DNA of 64,000 nt from Gambelia wislizenii (lineage: Eukaryota; Chordata; Lepidosauria; Squamata; Crotaphytidae): contig JAUMIR010000003.1 in assembly GCA_030847615.1 (NCBI GenBank), positions 280,978,265-281,042,264 on the forward strand, read 5' to 3'. A program made the translations under genes and the position numbers. The notes under the pieces were generated by a model, which searched no databases, was not told where the DNA came from, and was given only the letters and a program-made list of their open reading frames with translations. Position 1 is the stretch's first letter. Every line of letters starts with the position of its first letter. This document shows positions 21,402-33,718 of this stretch, piece after piece.

Positions 21402-24400
21402 AACAATTGTGCAGGACATTCAAAATGAAAAAGAAAAGGTAAAAAGGTACACCAAGCACAAAAACACATTGAAACCCCCCCCCAAGTAACCGGGGGGTGG
21501 GGGGAAGGGTGTCACTTACCTCCTTGTCCCTATTGAACCCAGAAGTGTTCGCCAGGGACCTCCCAATGATGCTGGCATTGCACCAGCATAACAGGGCACC
21601 TTTTAACTCACCCATCATTCCGTTACAGAAACTGAATGATGGATCAATTCACGGCTTAGCACGTGAATAGAAAGGCGCGTGGGGGGGGGAAGGGCACAGG
21701 AGCATAACACCACAGGGATTATGTCGTCTGAAAGGAACCTTTCGTGATCTCCTGTCATCCCTGTCGTGGCATATTAAGATTGTCTGATAATCTCCAGAAA
21801 AGGGCTAATAAAAGTTGGGGACTTGAGATATTTTCCCTTCAAAGAAGAGTTAAACAGATTGTAAGACTTGATTTTAGGGAAAAGGTGACAATTGTGTGTG
21901 GAATAGAGGGCCCTGAGCATAGTAAGGTACAGGAGCAAGCTTTGGATTCCATAGTCTGTTCAGGCAGGTATTTACTAGTTGACATGTTTTCTGAAGCTAC
22001 TAAATTTGTTCATGCTGTTACTTTTTTTAATTTGCACTATAGTTATAGGTTATATATTTTATTCTAGCATGGTGTTCTGAAAGCTGCAATGAATATTTTT
22101 GTAGAAAATTGAGCTAGAAATGTATGTAAACAAATAAAACATATGATTTTCATACCTGGACAATAAAAAATACAATACTATGAAAAGCTATCCCAGCTCT
22201 CCCCCAAGTGGTTTGGTTTATTTTTATTTCAAGTTGTACTCCGAAAACATTTGCACTGGAAACTTTTCTTCATTTAATTTCCTTTTCATACATGAAATGA
22301 AATGGACATGTTGAAGCACAAGCAGATTTGTTGAGAACATCGCTTTTGTCTTTGCATTTTGATGGCCTAATCCTGTCCATACAAGGCAATGTATTACCTT
22401 GAGTGAAGGCAGGAAGGGAGTCAGCATCAAGTAGGAACCTTTATATACCAGATTTTACTTCATTTTATTTGCTTCATTTGCTTCAAAGGGAAATTCCTGT
22501 TTTGTACAGAACAGCTGAATATGGTATTCCAAATTCTGACTGGCAGCTGTTGCAGTCAGAAATGCCTGTAGGCCTTTCTATGATACATTCAACTAAAGTC
22601 TATGTGGGGAGCAGGTAATCACATTGTTTTCTGCAGCAACTAACTGTTTCTATATGAGAAGCATTTTATAACAGTCCCAGTAATTGTTATAATACAGCAA
22701 AATATGTCTGGATAGGCTCTGGAGCAGCAGGCCAGGCATCCTGCAATTCAGAAGTAGCGCACTGAAAATGTCTAACGCTATTAAAATGTCCATATTAGTA
22801 TAATACCTTTTCTACTGTGACGCTGATGTCACCTTTCAGACTGTTCATTTGATGAAGTGGTTTCAAAAATCATTGTAGTGCCTGTGTGTCCCCATCCCCC
22901 CGCAATATAGGGTTTTCCTTTTTCTTCTGGTCTATGTTATAAAACTCCTCATTACATTTTTTAAAAAATCTGCACACATTATTGACAGCATTTCTTAAGC
23001 CACTGTGTTGCGTTGATGTGTGGGTTTGAAAAGAATGAGGAGTAGAATTATATCCAGGAGTTGATGAGCTTTCCAGAGTGGCACAATTTCCTCAAGATAC
23101 TCAGAATTAAGAAGAAAAAAAACTTACATTAGTAGTGTATAAGCCCCCATAACATTTTGAAGTAAATGTCATAGGAAGTCTCTGTACCTCATTTATTTAA
23201 GAATAAAATGAAATGCTTACTTTATGCTATGGATCATGCTTGCCTTTTATAGATTTATTACCATAAAGTTACTACATGCTTTAATTATAGAATGTATTTT
23301 ACTGGTTTTGTTTCAGCCATAAAAAGGCACTTGCATAGTTTGTGGTAATGGAATGATACACTGTATTACCACCAAACAATATATACTGTAGTGCGAAAAG
23401 CAGGACAGGGTGGTTCTTCGTTGCCTCTGTGCCATTCTCACTGTGATCTCTCTGCCTGTGAATGGCAGTATTTGGCATCTTCTAGAGCTAAGCTAGTAAC
23501 TTTGTGGCTCTTAATACTCCTTCTCAGCAGGGGAGCAAGCTGAGGTTGGTGAAACCTGTGAGGCTTCTGCCCCTTATTCCACTTTTCCCAACAGATGTAA
23601 GTTTCTGCCTAAATCTCTGTTGCCTCCATAGATGAAGACATCCACAATCTTACTGCTATCATCAAGGGTGAGAGCTTTCCCTTAATCCCACCTCTGCCAC
23701 CAATGTAAGGACTTTCTTTTGTCCCACTGTTGTGGCCATCATTATGGGGACAGAAGATGCCCTCAAGGTTCCTGTGCAGAATATTATGCAACTTCTATCC
23801 CCACTGGACACCAACTTCTTCATCCTTTTCTGCCACTACTGACACCATCTTGGAACCCAATCCTTACGTATATAGCATTCCCAGAGGCCAAAAGCGTACG
23901 AAACACAAAAACAATAATTTATTAGCAGAAGTTGAACAAAACAGATCAATAATTTAACACTTGTAAAACAAGGATTTCATTTGCACTCACATTCTTGTCT
24001 ACAAAAACTACTCAGACTCTTAAACCCCACTCCTTAATTTGGTGACCTGACTCTCTTAACCCTAATTTCATTTACTCTAGACACTCTACCAATCTCTCCA
24101 CTCCCAACTTCCAGACCAACTGTCAACCACCAACCTTTTCCAAATCCGTTCAAATATTATGCCAGTCCCCTCTCACTCTCAACATTCCATTCACTCATTC
24201 CCTTCTACCAGCTGCTTATCTGATTATCTCTATTATTCAATACATACAAAACCACATTACATTAATATAAAACCATACTTTTTTATGAAAAGAATGACAT
24301 CACAGAACCACACTGTTCAGGCCCTGTCTGACTGCTGCAGTAGCAGGATCCAGTACTTTTTTCTTTCAAAATCACATCTTATTAACTAATTAATAACATT

Positions 24401-24747
24401 AAAAGTACAATGTTAGATTTTATAAATGTCGAATTTATTAATATAAATTATTTATACTTGTAAAACCAAGCAAATAGTCCAAGTCAATTCATTTCTTTGG
24501 CTACATTATTTTATTTAACATTTTTGACTTACATAATAAATAAGCAAAAGAAGCTTTACAATTTAAGGGTGTAAATATACAATCCAAAGCAATAATAGGT
24601 TGTATGTATCTTCGGGTGTTTCCTTTTCCACATAAATGTTGTCCAATTATTGATTTTTGCATTGCATCATTTAAAAAAGCAAATTCTTGTGTTCCAGAAA
24701 AGGAACATAAAAGCTATTCAATTTTGTCTCAAGAAATTATCAGAATA
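21402..24747. other. Intergenic sequence, no gene recognised
   Basis: About 3.3 kb between the CR1 fragment and a MITE. 21402-21760 is richer in G and C with homopolymer C and G runs (21475-21500, 21681-21690) and may be part of an unclassified repeat. The rest is AT-rich with no recognised family. No supported ORF. Confidence 0.55.
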
Positions 24748-25137
24748 AGGTAATAATCAACCAATATTGGCTTTGTATCATGGCACAAATAATAGTGTTG
24801 GTAATACGCTTTCCATTTGTTCATACAAGCATCCTTAAATTTATGAGTGAGACTGTAATCCTAAACACACTAGTAAGTAAACTCCATGGAACATAGTCAG
24901 ATTTATTTCTAAATAAACATGCATAGAGCTTTTTCTGCAAAAACTTTAAAATTGTTAACTAGTTTCCTGATATGGCTGAGCTTTTTTTTAAAAAAAAAAT
25001 ACTGTAAAATAGATTTTTAGAAGGGGAGGGAAAGCCTATCAAGTTGTGTTCAGCAGAGTGGTGCATTACTAGGCATACTACAGTGTAACATTTCTGCTGA
25101 TATGATACAAAGCTAATATTGGTTGATTATTACCTTA
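24746..25137. mobile_element. Mariner-type MITE, 388 bp, ~34-bp terminal inverted repeats
   Basis: The element 24748-25135 has terminal inverted repeats of about 34 bases beginning aggtaataatcaaccaatat; left and right arms differ at one or two positions. It is bordered on both sides by TA (24746-24747, 25136-25137), the duplication made by Tc1/mariner transposases. No ORF, so it is non-autonomous. The interior is AT-rich. Confidence 0.82.
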
Positions 25138-26700
25138 TCCATATCTCACACTTACTTGCCAAGTTAAAAATACAATCTGTGTAGAACCCTGCAACATATT
25201 TTGATAGATTTACTTAGAGTTCAGTAAATGACAGAAGAGACAGAAAAGAAAGCTTATTTCAGTTTCCGTTACATGTGAATTATCATCCAGTTTTCTTTAA
25301 ATTTTTAAGTGAATTTAGAAATGTACATATTATGGGTATTAATAGATGTTAATATTTGTTTGAATTTTCATTTCTGCATAGTGTTCAAATTTCAAATGTA
25401 AACACGACCTATTAGCATATGAGACAATGGAATGGAGTATTCATTTCTTAAACTGAATAGCTCACTTGAACATGAAGTAGGTGTTTCTTTAACAGAATTT
25501 TTAAAATATGCAGTTATTGAAATACTTTCCTCCATTCTGAGAGAAAGTAGTATAAAAGTCTCTTTGAAGAACATATGTGAACTACTATGATACATTTAAC
25601 TATCAGGTTTGTTTTTTGAGGCAGGTAATTGCCAGAATCTCATTAAAAGACTCATGTTAAGTAGCAAAATAAAAGATAACTTGTCTCAGCATAAATGTAT
25701 TCTTTCAGGACTTCATCTGAATGAACAAAGGAATGATAATTGTTTGAAAACTACAAATCAACTTATATTTGATAATAGAGTCAAATGATGGCATTGTGTA
25801 AGGATTCACTTTCAAAAGCTGCTTTTTATCAAGAACTTCTCGTGCTAAGACTGTTGCTGTTTTTTTCAGCAATATTAATTGCCAAAGGGCATCAAAAACT
25901 CACACCACCACTCTTGCAAGGGCTAGAAGATATTTTTGTTTTCCTGATAGGAAACATTGTCCAGTTCTGTCAACATTAGGTACAATATGGGGGTTGTCTA
26001 AATGGTGAAAATAATCCGCCTAGAATTCACGGGGAATATGATCTGTCTAAATGGGATCCTGCATCACTCCACTGCATTCAGAAGGAGTGGGGCCAAATCC
26101 ACTGTAAACTATGCAGGGAAAACCTTCATGGCTTTTTCCAAAGTTTTTAAAAAAGCTCTGTGGGGAGTGCACATTCCCGCTTGCTGGGACAACCAATTCA
26201 CATTCATTTGCATTCCCCATAAGAGTGGAAATAGAAAGCTGATTGGTTGGACGTGGGCAGAGGGCAGAGCATGCTAATAAGGCAAGTGCCCGGAATCGCC
26301 ATCTTGGATTTTCACCTTAGTGTTTGTGTGCTGAAGCAACAAAACAGCCTTTTTCTTTCCTTTTTAAAATTTTATTTAGGTGGAATATTACACTTTCACA
26401 CCTTACACTTTAAAAAAAAATGGTTCGGCAGTGGCAACTGGCAACAATAGAAATATGAGTAATTCACTTGCACCCGCCACCTTGATTTGCAGGCATGCCC
26501 ATTGGGGCAGCAAAAGCAGATACCTTCGCATACCTGCGATTTTGCCAAGAAACCATTACGACAAATCAAAGCTGCTTCGAATTGGTGTTAGTGCACATCA
26601 GTCCACCTTTTCCCCCTCATACAGACAAGCCCCATGGAGATATAACTATATATTGACATCTCCTGACAAGTTAACTGCCTGAATAAACACATTCCTAATG
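25138..26700. other. Intergenic sequence with a possible unclassified repeat
   Basis: No gene recognised. 25990-26640 differs in composition and carries phrases seen in dispersed DNA-transposon remnants (gctgattggttggacg), resembling a phrase at about 12775 (cctgattggttggagtg). No terminal repeats could be assigned. Confidence 0.4.
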
Positions 26701-26705
26701 CTTGA

Positions 26706-26985
26706 TACAGTACATCCGCTGTATCTGTGGGAGCAGTATCTGTGGCTTCACTTACCCGCATCTAAAAAAATATGGTCTCTCTAGGCATCTTCTAGGTCCT
26801 CCAGCACAATTCTATGGCGTGCTTCTGCTGGAAGTTGACCATAGAGTCAGGCTGGAGGACCTAAATGCCTAGAGAGGTGTTCTCTTTAGGAATCTCTTAG
26901 GTCCCCCAGCATGCATCTATGGTCAGGTTATCCACGGTAAGTTTGGGAACATACGCCCTGTAGTTGCAGGGGTCATATGGTACTT
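26706..26985. mobile_element. Tigger-like MITE remnant with triplicated internal block
   Basis: The left end (cagtacatccgctgtatctg) resembles the TcMar-Tigger terminal consensus as I recall it. An internal block ctctctaggcat...aggtcctccagc at 26777-26805 is repeated inverted at 26851-26876 and again in direct orientation at about 26881-26922. No ORF. The assignment rests on resemblance to remembered termini, so it is moderate. Confidence 0.5.
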
Positions 26986-29682
26986 CACCCAAGGATGGCA
27001 CTACTGTAACTTTGGTGCAGTAAAACACAAACAAATTACATGCTGTGCAAGTTGAGCCAGCAGCTTAAATCTTCAGGTGGTCGTTCTCAAAAGTTGGTAC
27101 TCTTGAGAACCAGGCTTTTTCTTGGGGGAAAAGGCTTGTAAGCCCTATTTGCTTTAGTGAACTTTACTAAACTTGCAAGTCATTTATGGCTTATGGCTTG
27201 GGGTTTTCACTTTTATTTCTAAAATAATATTTTAGGTCATTGATTTTGCAAAGATTTACAAAATCCAGTTCCTAAAATATTCCTGCTGGCTTCAAGCACT
27301 GAAGCAATAATCCCTATGGAACCCAATTTTCAACTCAGCAATAGATGGTTCCCTGTTTAAACTGGCGCTGTCTGATAGAAGCCAAATGAATTCAGAGTAA
27401 TTTCCCATGTGCACTTTGGAACCTATTTTCACGTGTCTGATGCATCTAGGAGACACAACACAGATGACAGTCAACTACAGACCCTTTTGTAATCCTAGCA
27501 TGCAGCTGCGTTACCAGCTTTAAGCATATTCATTCACTTCAGGTTCAGTGAATACCACACAAATGAGAACAGGCCAAAACTAGATGTGGAAAGCTCATTC
27601 ACTTTTTAAAAACCATTGAAACTATGCAGTGTTGAGCTTTCCTAAAACACTTTTTCTCCAAATGTAGATTAAGACAAAAAAATGATAGCCAGTTTATCTG
27701 GAAGCACTTCACTTCTGAAAGATCAAGCAGGAGACAGAACAAGGCCACAGAGAACACTCAAGCACTTCCCCCCACCAAAAAAATGTACAAAAGAACTACC
27801 TGCAGCCCCATAAAGCAATGGTGGGCATGCTGATTGGTAGCAAGGTGCTTTTCCTTCCCTAGCAACTTTGTGTCCCCAGAGAAACCTACCTTACACTTTG
27901 GAACTACTGGCATCAACTCAAGGCACTGTTTAACTCCATTTGAACTAGCCTGCACGCGGCTTTGTCACTATTTAAGGTGTATTCACAACACTGTGAAGTT
28001 TTTGATAAGATGACTTGTTTCCTTAGAAAAACAAATTGACACTAGAAAAGGGAATGTTTTCTATTGCAGAAAACACAAAACAAATGATCTAATTAAGAAA
28101 ATGTCTATCACATTTCATTTGATACCTGAAATGATAGAGTCGATATTATTTTCTATACTGCACAAGGTACATTAGGTATTATTTCTCAAGGAAATAATCT
28201 TAAAAATTAGTTCTAGCTGTACTTGAGGTTATGGCCCAACTGCCAATGGCTTATTGTGCTACATAATTTCTTCCATGCCTGTAATAATATTTAAATTTCA
28301 GGAGGGGGCACCTTTAGAAATGTTTTAACATAACTGCTTTGAGTAATACAATAAAGGGAAGCTCCTGGATCCAAATTAAAGTATAACTGATCAATGTCAA
28401 TATGAATTGTAAATATATTTTTATAGGTTAGGGAAACGTTCTGTCATGTTGTCAAGAGGATACCTCCCATATTCCAGTAACACCTTGCATGCTAAAGAGC
28501 CCCGATGCATACATGCACAAGCTTCTATGTACACAAGAGTTCTCCCATTCAATTAAATAGCAAGAACAGTTCAACTTACGTATTTCTTTGTGCTATTATT
28601 TCATATGTTTAGTCAGAGCACCCACAGATATCTGGATCAGAGCAACAGCAATATATTTATGGCAAAAATCTTTGCAGGTCCTTACCTGCCAGACATTGCA
28701 GAAAATCAAAAATCAATAAACTCTGTGCTTAAAATTAAAAGCGCCTGAGAATTTTCATGTGATCATTTGTGTTTCAATAAATGCATTTTATCATCTCTTA
28801 ACTATTATGAGTACTTCAGTTTGCTGGTCTGAAAACATAAGACCCCTAAATATAAAATGATGACTAGTGAAACTGAAAGGACTTCAGAACTCATTGCTAG
28901 AGCAAAATGAACAGAACACAACTCTCTTATTTTATTCTCTGCCCAAGGAAGCTGTGGACATAGTTTTTTACCTTGAAGGTATATTTCAAATGGGGAAAAA
29001 AATCCTTTCCTTTATGAGATTTTTTAAAAAAGATTCTTACCACAGTTTCCCTCCTATATTCTGAAAATTCATCAATTCTTTGGTAGGTATTACTGGACTA
29101 GTAGATTTTCATTATTTGAAGATGCATTGTAGTCATGCAACTTGGCCTTTACAAAATATTATCAAAGTTACACAAATCAAACTTCATGGTTGAGTTTCAG
29201 AGAGTAAAAACCTAAACACATGTTCTTGGGGTAATAAACTAAAGACAATTTAACAGGGACTGCCACAAATAATTGTGACAATTACTGTCTCCTGCCTTTC
29301 CCTATGTCAGATAATCAAATATTCAAATTAACTTGGACTCATGATTATGGAAATACATTTTTCAAGAAAACACAGCATATCTTTGTATTGGTACATGAAC
29401 CATAATTTAAGTAGTAAACTTGCAAAATAACAAAATTGATTTGTTAAATGGCTTCTTACTGGCAGAATCAACTGCAGAGATTAGTTGGTAACAACAAAGC
29501 ACTGGCGCTTAAACACATTTTTCCTGCCCTTAAAGGTACTGTTCAACATGGCTTGCCAAGAACACATGCAAGTTCATGTCTCAGCTTGACCTAAATCATG
29601 CTTATGGTGTGCAACCATATAGGCTCGTGCTTTTTGGAAACTGTTTAATTTATTTTGTTAATCTAAAATGATTCCATTATTG
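26986..29682 (-). other. SIM2 3' flank, probable 3' UTR at the high end
   Basis: AT-rich sequence downstream of SIM2 on the minus strand. AATAAA hexamers on the minus strand occur at 29649-29654 (too close to the stop to be the main site) and 28931-28936. How much is UTR cannot be determined. No other gene or recognised repeat. Confidence 0.5.
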
Positions 29683-30407
29683 TCACCTTCCATTGGCTAT
29701 TATTACAGAAGTTCCAATATAATGGGGAAGTGCAGGCTCCTTCTGAGTCTCAGGGGAAGAAGCAGATGAGAGACTTTGGTTTTTGTAAAACATATTTACT
29801 TCTTCAGATCCGTGTCCATAATTTTCTGCTCCATGTCCTGTGGCAGTGCATGAGGAGGTTTGAAATGTGCCATGTTTGGCTAAAACCCGGTGGTAGTTCA
29901 GAAGTACAAATGGAACTTGTCCCGTATGTCTCACATCAACTGTGTGATCATTTTCAGAGTCTTGGTCAATCTTAACTGTCATTCTGTCGTCTGCTGCCAG
30001 CTCACTGATGTTTGCAGCATGATGGGCAATGTGCTCATATTTTGGCTCTTTCATACAAATTCTTGTTTGTTCATATACTGTTGGAACTGGGAGAATGTGA
30101 CTTAATGGTCCAATGGATTTAGTTTGGAAACATTCTGATTTTGACAAAAAAGAGTTAGTTAAGGAGTTTGAAAAGGGCTTTTCACTAATGTTAATTTTTT
30201 CTTGTACTTCTCTGTTGAAAGCTAGTTTATTTTCTTCTTTAATGAGATGATGATGTGCTGGATATATTCTGCTTTCCATTTTGCTATGTTTTATAATGCT
30301 GGAATCATACTCTTCCTTGTATCTATTACTTGGTGTTAGTGTGGGGCAGCTTGAGAAATTGTCTGATGTACCTTCTTCTTGGCTGTATCGTCTATGTGAC
30401 AATGGCA
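29683..30407 (-). CDS. SIM2: SIM2 terminal coding exon (C-terminal region)
   Basis: Last exon of single-minded homolog 2, a bHLH-PAS transcription factor acting in the nucleus with ARNT-type partners. The acceptor (ttcttcctaag) is at 30408-30409 and the first two bases complete GTG with the previous exon. It encodes VPLSHRRYSQEEG at the start, a conserved island VPFVLLNYHRVLAKHG, and ends LPHYIGTSVIIANGR with TGA at 29683-29685. The LLNYHRVLA island and the terminal LPHY-G-SVII-NGR are the marks of vertebrate SIM2. At about 241 residues it is longer and richer in Ser/Asn/Lys than the Ala/Pro-rich mammalian counterpart as I recall it. Its C-terminal region acts in transcriptional regulation in mammals. 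Confidence 0.95.
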
Positions 30408-31470
30408 CTTAGGAAGAAAAAATGGGGAAAAAACAATGAGTAGAAATAAACACTCAAGTCTGATTATGAGCACATTAATGGTTGCATAGAAAGCGTGCAT
30501 TCTTTCATTAATTTTACGTGTGATAAATGCAACTGATGGCACTAAGTCTGTACAAATTAGTGAACAGCTGCATTCCAAATGGAACTGTGAAGGGAAGAGG
30601 GGGACACCAAATTGCAAGGTGGAGTTTAAACAGTTTATCAGAATTTGTATAGAACTGAATTATAGTGAATTACTTTCTCAGGCAAGGACCTGAAATTCAC
30701 TGGAACTCTTAGAAACAAACGTTTTAATGAGTTTGGTGGTTATGCACCCAAAGATATAAAATAATCCTAATTAGGTCAGCTTTAAAAATGAAAAGTCCTT
30801 ATACTTTACTAGATTATGTTTTTAAATTTTTATTTTAAAAACTTCCAGAATATGCTACCAAAATAAGTTAGCATTAAGTTATGTTACAAAATACTATACC
30901 TAGTCACAGAAACGAGTTCTTTTTTTAAAGCAACCTCAGTCATGACTGCACTTCAGTACCATGGCAATACTGTACTCTGCTTTGACAAAGCTCCCATGAG
31001 CCCAAGGGCAATTCCTTACAGATTACAGTACTGTCATAAAGTTAGTAGCAGAGCTACACAAGTTCATAGACTGAGATGTTCCATACTGAAAGATATATGA
31101 AAGAAAATCAAATCAAATCCGTATTTCTTGTAAAATTGTATTTGTAAAATATTTGGATTCGATCAGCAAGAAATCAGTATTTTAATATTATCCCTACATA
31201 ACAGTAGGACACTCAGATAAGCTACAACTGTTGTAATCCATTCCAGGATGGAAAATTAGATTATAGCCCTAGTGACTTCATAAAACATACTATTTGAATT
31301 ACTCATGAAGAAATTTGAATGCTTTAATAAATTAGTATTAACATTATTTTATTAGCCAAAGTTTTAATAAGCTTTACCTAAAGATACAGCTTTAATATCT
31401 GGAAAATGTTAAAATGTAAGTGTTGTACCAGAGTACAAAACAGCTTCATATTTGTTCGCATAATACACAC
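30408..31470 (-). other. SIM2 last intron
   Basis: About 1.06 kb between the last two coding exons, donor gtgtgt and acceptor cctaag. AT-rich; no recognised repeat or ORF. Confidence 0.85.
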
Positions 31471-31879
31471 CTTCATAGCCCTGTAAGAGATTGTGGCGTA
31501 TATTGCTTGCTGACTGATCAGAAGGGCTTTTAGATGGTGATTGGCTGCCTGGTATGAGAGAATTGGCATAGTGCCATTGGCACTCTCCACTTGTCTGTAA
31601 TGTACTTAAGAAAAATCGAGCTACTTCGCAAGGTGTTCCTTGAGTCTGCCCAAATTTAGAAGGCAGCATTTGTTTTTTGCTACTGAATACATGAGGGTCT
31701 ACAGGGAAGTGTCCATAATGGTACGGGAATGGTAAGCTGTACGATGGGGTATATAAAAGTTCGCTGTTTTCTGAATGGAAGGCTTGTTCTTGGATGGTGG
31801 CAGAATTTGCTGTGGAGTTGGATCTCCAGCTTCCAGCCTGGCCACATTCCAGTTTGTCTGTCTGGAAGGAGCTGTATTG
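31471..31879 (-). CDS. SIM2: SIM2 penultimate coding exon (single-minded C-terminal domain)
   Basis: 409-base exon with acceptor ctttttcag and donor g|gtgtgt. It encodes QYSSFQTDKLECGQAGSW, then LLYTPSYSLPFPYHYGHFP, VFSSKKQMLPSKFGQ and CEVARFFLSTLQTSGECQWH, ending RHNLLQGYE plus one base. These blocks are strongly conserved in vertebrate SIM2 and distinguish it from SIM1. The exon starts in phase 0 after the preceding exon's QQ and ends with a split glycine/valine codon that the last exon completes. No stop or frameshift. It belongs to the region downstream of PAS-B. Confidence 0.96.
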
Positions 31880-32497
31880 CTGAAAAAGCAAATAAAAAGA
31901 AAGAAAAGTGTTTAATAGCTGACTCTGAAATATGTCAGTATAACAGAGTCAGCTGCAGCCAAGTGCCACCTTGAACTACAATTACATCAGTTCATTTAAA
32001 CCAAGAGGAGTTGGCAATACTTAATCTTTAAAGAGAAGAACTGCAGCTCAAAGCTTTTTGGATTCCCTCCCATTTGCCCTGAAAGGTCTGCTACTAAATT
32101 CATAATGCACAGGACAAGCTATGGTACCCCAGTGGAAATTGGAGTGATGTTTGGCACATGCTCAGAGAAAGAAAGTCCTCTATTCTCAGCTCTGACAGTA
32201 AGAACAGATTCTGGGACTGATCCTTGACAAAAATTAGGGCATCAGAAATTGGGAAGCTGCAAGCAAAACCCAAGGACTGCAAGGCAAAGATTTTTCACAT
32301 ACTTTTTGCTTTTTGTTGCTTATATAGTATTACATATTCAGTGTTCAAAAGCACAGCTACCAACTGCTTCATTCTTCAACTGCCATACATATCTGGCTCT
32401 GGATCAAAACCTGATTGTCACTCTACCTACATGTAGGCTTCCTGCTCTTTTAGTTTGTTTTTCTCCACATCCTTGCATATTTATAGAATGAAACATT

Positions 32498-32544
32498 GGT
32501 ACTCACCGTGAAGGTTCCTTTTCTGCAGTTGTGGGGAGGGAATC
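32498..32544 (+). repeat. DIRS (second family) inverted repeat, left arm
   Basis: 47 bases starting ggtactcaccgtgaaggttc; reverse complement matches 32734-32780 closely. A further related block (ttttcctgcagtgtggggag) follows at about 32785-32825, and another at about 40920-40950, the presumed other end of the same element. Confidence 0.8.
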
Positions 32545-32733
32545 GTTCAAGCTGAGTCTGGCTCCTCCCTCATGCTTCACAGACAGGGCTTTCAATCTGT
32601 CAATCATCTTTACTACCCTAAGAGGGAAGGCCAGTCCCACCTTCTCAGTGATGGTATGACAGAGCTCCAGAGAAACAAACAAGCATACAGCCAGCAGCAT
32701 AACACATAAACCATCCACCAACCAGGTGGAAAG

Positions 32734-32780
32734 GATTCCCTCCCCACAATAGCAGAAAAGGAATCTTCATAGTGAGTACC
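32734..32780 (-). repeat. DIRS (second family) inverted repeat, right arm
   Basis: Partner of 32498-32544, ending catagtgagtacc. The arm sequence differs from that of the first DIRS family (5633-5956), so two families are present. Confidence 0.8.
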
Positions 32781-33117
32781 AACATTCCATTTTCCTGCAG
32801 TGTGGGGAGGGATTCCTTCATGCTGGGACCTACACAAGCAGTCACCTCACCATCTGGGCAGGTACCTCTCCAAATACAATGACACAGCCTAGGCCAATTC
32901 AATACAAAGCCTTAACCAACAATACAAGGTAGAAGAGAATTCCTGCTTACCTTTAGTATTCTCTTGAAAAGAGATAAACAAAAATTTAGATTTTAAAAAG
33001 ACTTTTTGTTCTCTGTAGAATTTAAGAGCTGTATGCACATCCAATATGTGCCACTCTTTCTCCTACGGTGCTTTTGGATCCAGGCAAAAAGAAGGCAGAA
33101 CAATCGCCTGAGATCAA

Positions 33118-33718
33118 TAGAATACTGAATTCATAATGCACAGAACAAAAGAGGCATCTAACTGAAGAACAATGGCATCCTTATAAAAACACACAACTCC
33201 TGACAAAGATTTGTGGGACGCATCCTCATCCTTAGAATGCTGCTGCTGCTTCTTGTCCCCAAGAAGTTTGGAATGGAGAGGAGGAGTGGTCATAGAGGTT
33301 GAATGCAAGGAGGATTCAACCACCAACATTCCTGGATTCGGGTCTCCGGGTTCATGAGCCAAATCTGTATGCCCTCGCTTCTCGGGAATAGAAGACTTCG
33401 AAGAAGCCTGTCATTTCAGCAGAGAACAACACTGGGTCGACTCCCTAGAGTCCTTCGGAGGCACAGACACAGTGGCTGTAGGCAGCACCAAAGTTTCAAG
33501 GCCTGCCTATATAGGAGGGCTTTAAGATGCGATTGGTGATTTTTCTGGGCCTGCGGGGTTAAAGCCTTACAATGCCCACAAGTGGTCACATTGTGCTGCT
33601 CACCAAGGCAATGGGAATACCTGTCATTATTTGGCAATTTAGCCCCACATTCCGTACACCTCTTTAAAGACACAGTAGGAATCATCAAGGTCATTAGACA
33701 ATCTGAGGTTGTCACCAA
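33118..33718 (-). pseudogene. DIRS family-1 gag fragment with CCHC-like motif
   Basis: N-terminal part of a DIRS gag-like protein on the minus strand. It reads KRCTECGAKLPNNDRYSHCL with GHCKALTPQAQ and LKALLYRQALK, the same arrangement as the plus-strand gag at 58247 onwards (CSVCNARI, KCLLCLGKAH, KAFTPQAQ, LKALLYQQSLK). A Ser/Lys/His-rich tail follows to about 33118. The frame changes several times. It is preceded at 33960-34060 by the DIRS 5' leader (ggcagtagctccgcccaccc on the minus strand). Confidence 0.75.

Larger units (their letters stand above)
32490..33115 (-). mobile_element. DIRS family-2 3' end with recombinase fragment
   Basis: Minus-strand DIRS 3' terminus. After the inverted repeats, 32990-33100 reads EWHILDVHTALKFYREQK, matching the recombinase block LDxRRALxFY of the first DIRS copy at 5055-5085 in position and spacing. 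The rest of the recombinase is missing; similarity switches to another DIRS piece at about 33,115. Confidence 0.65.
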
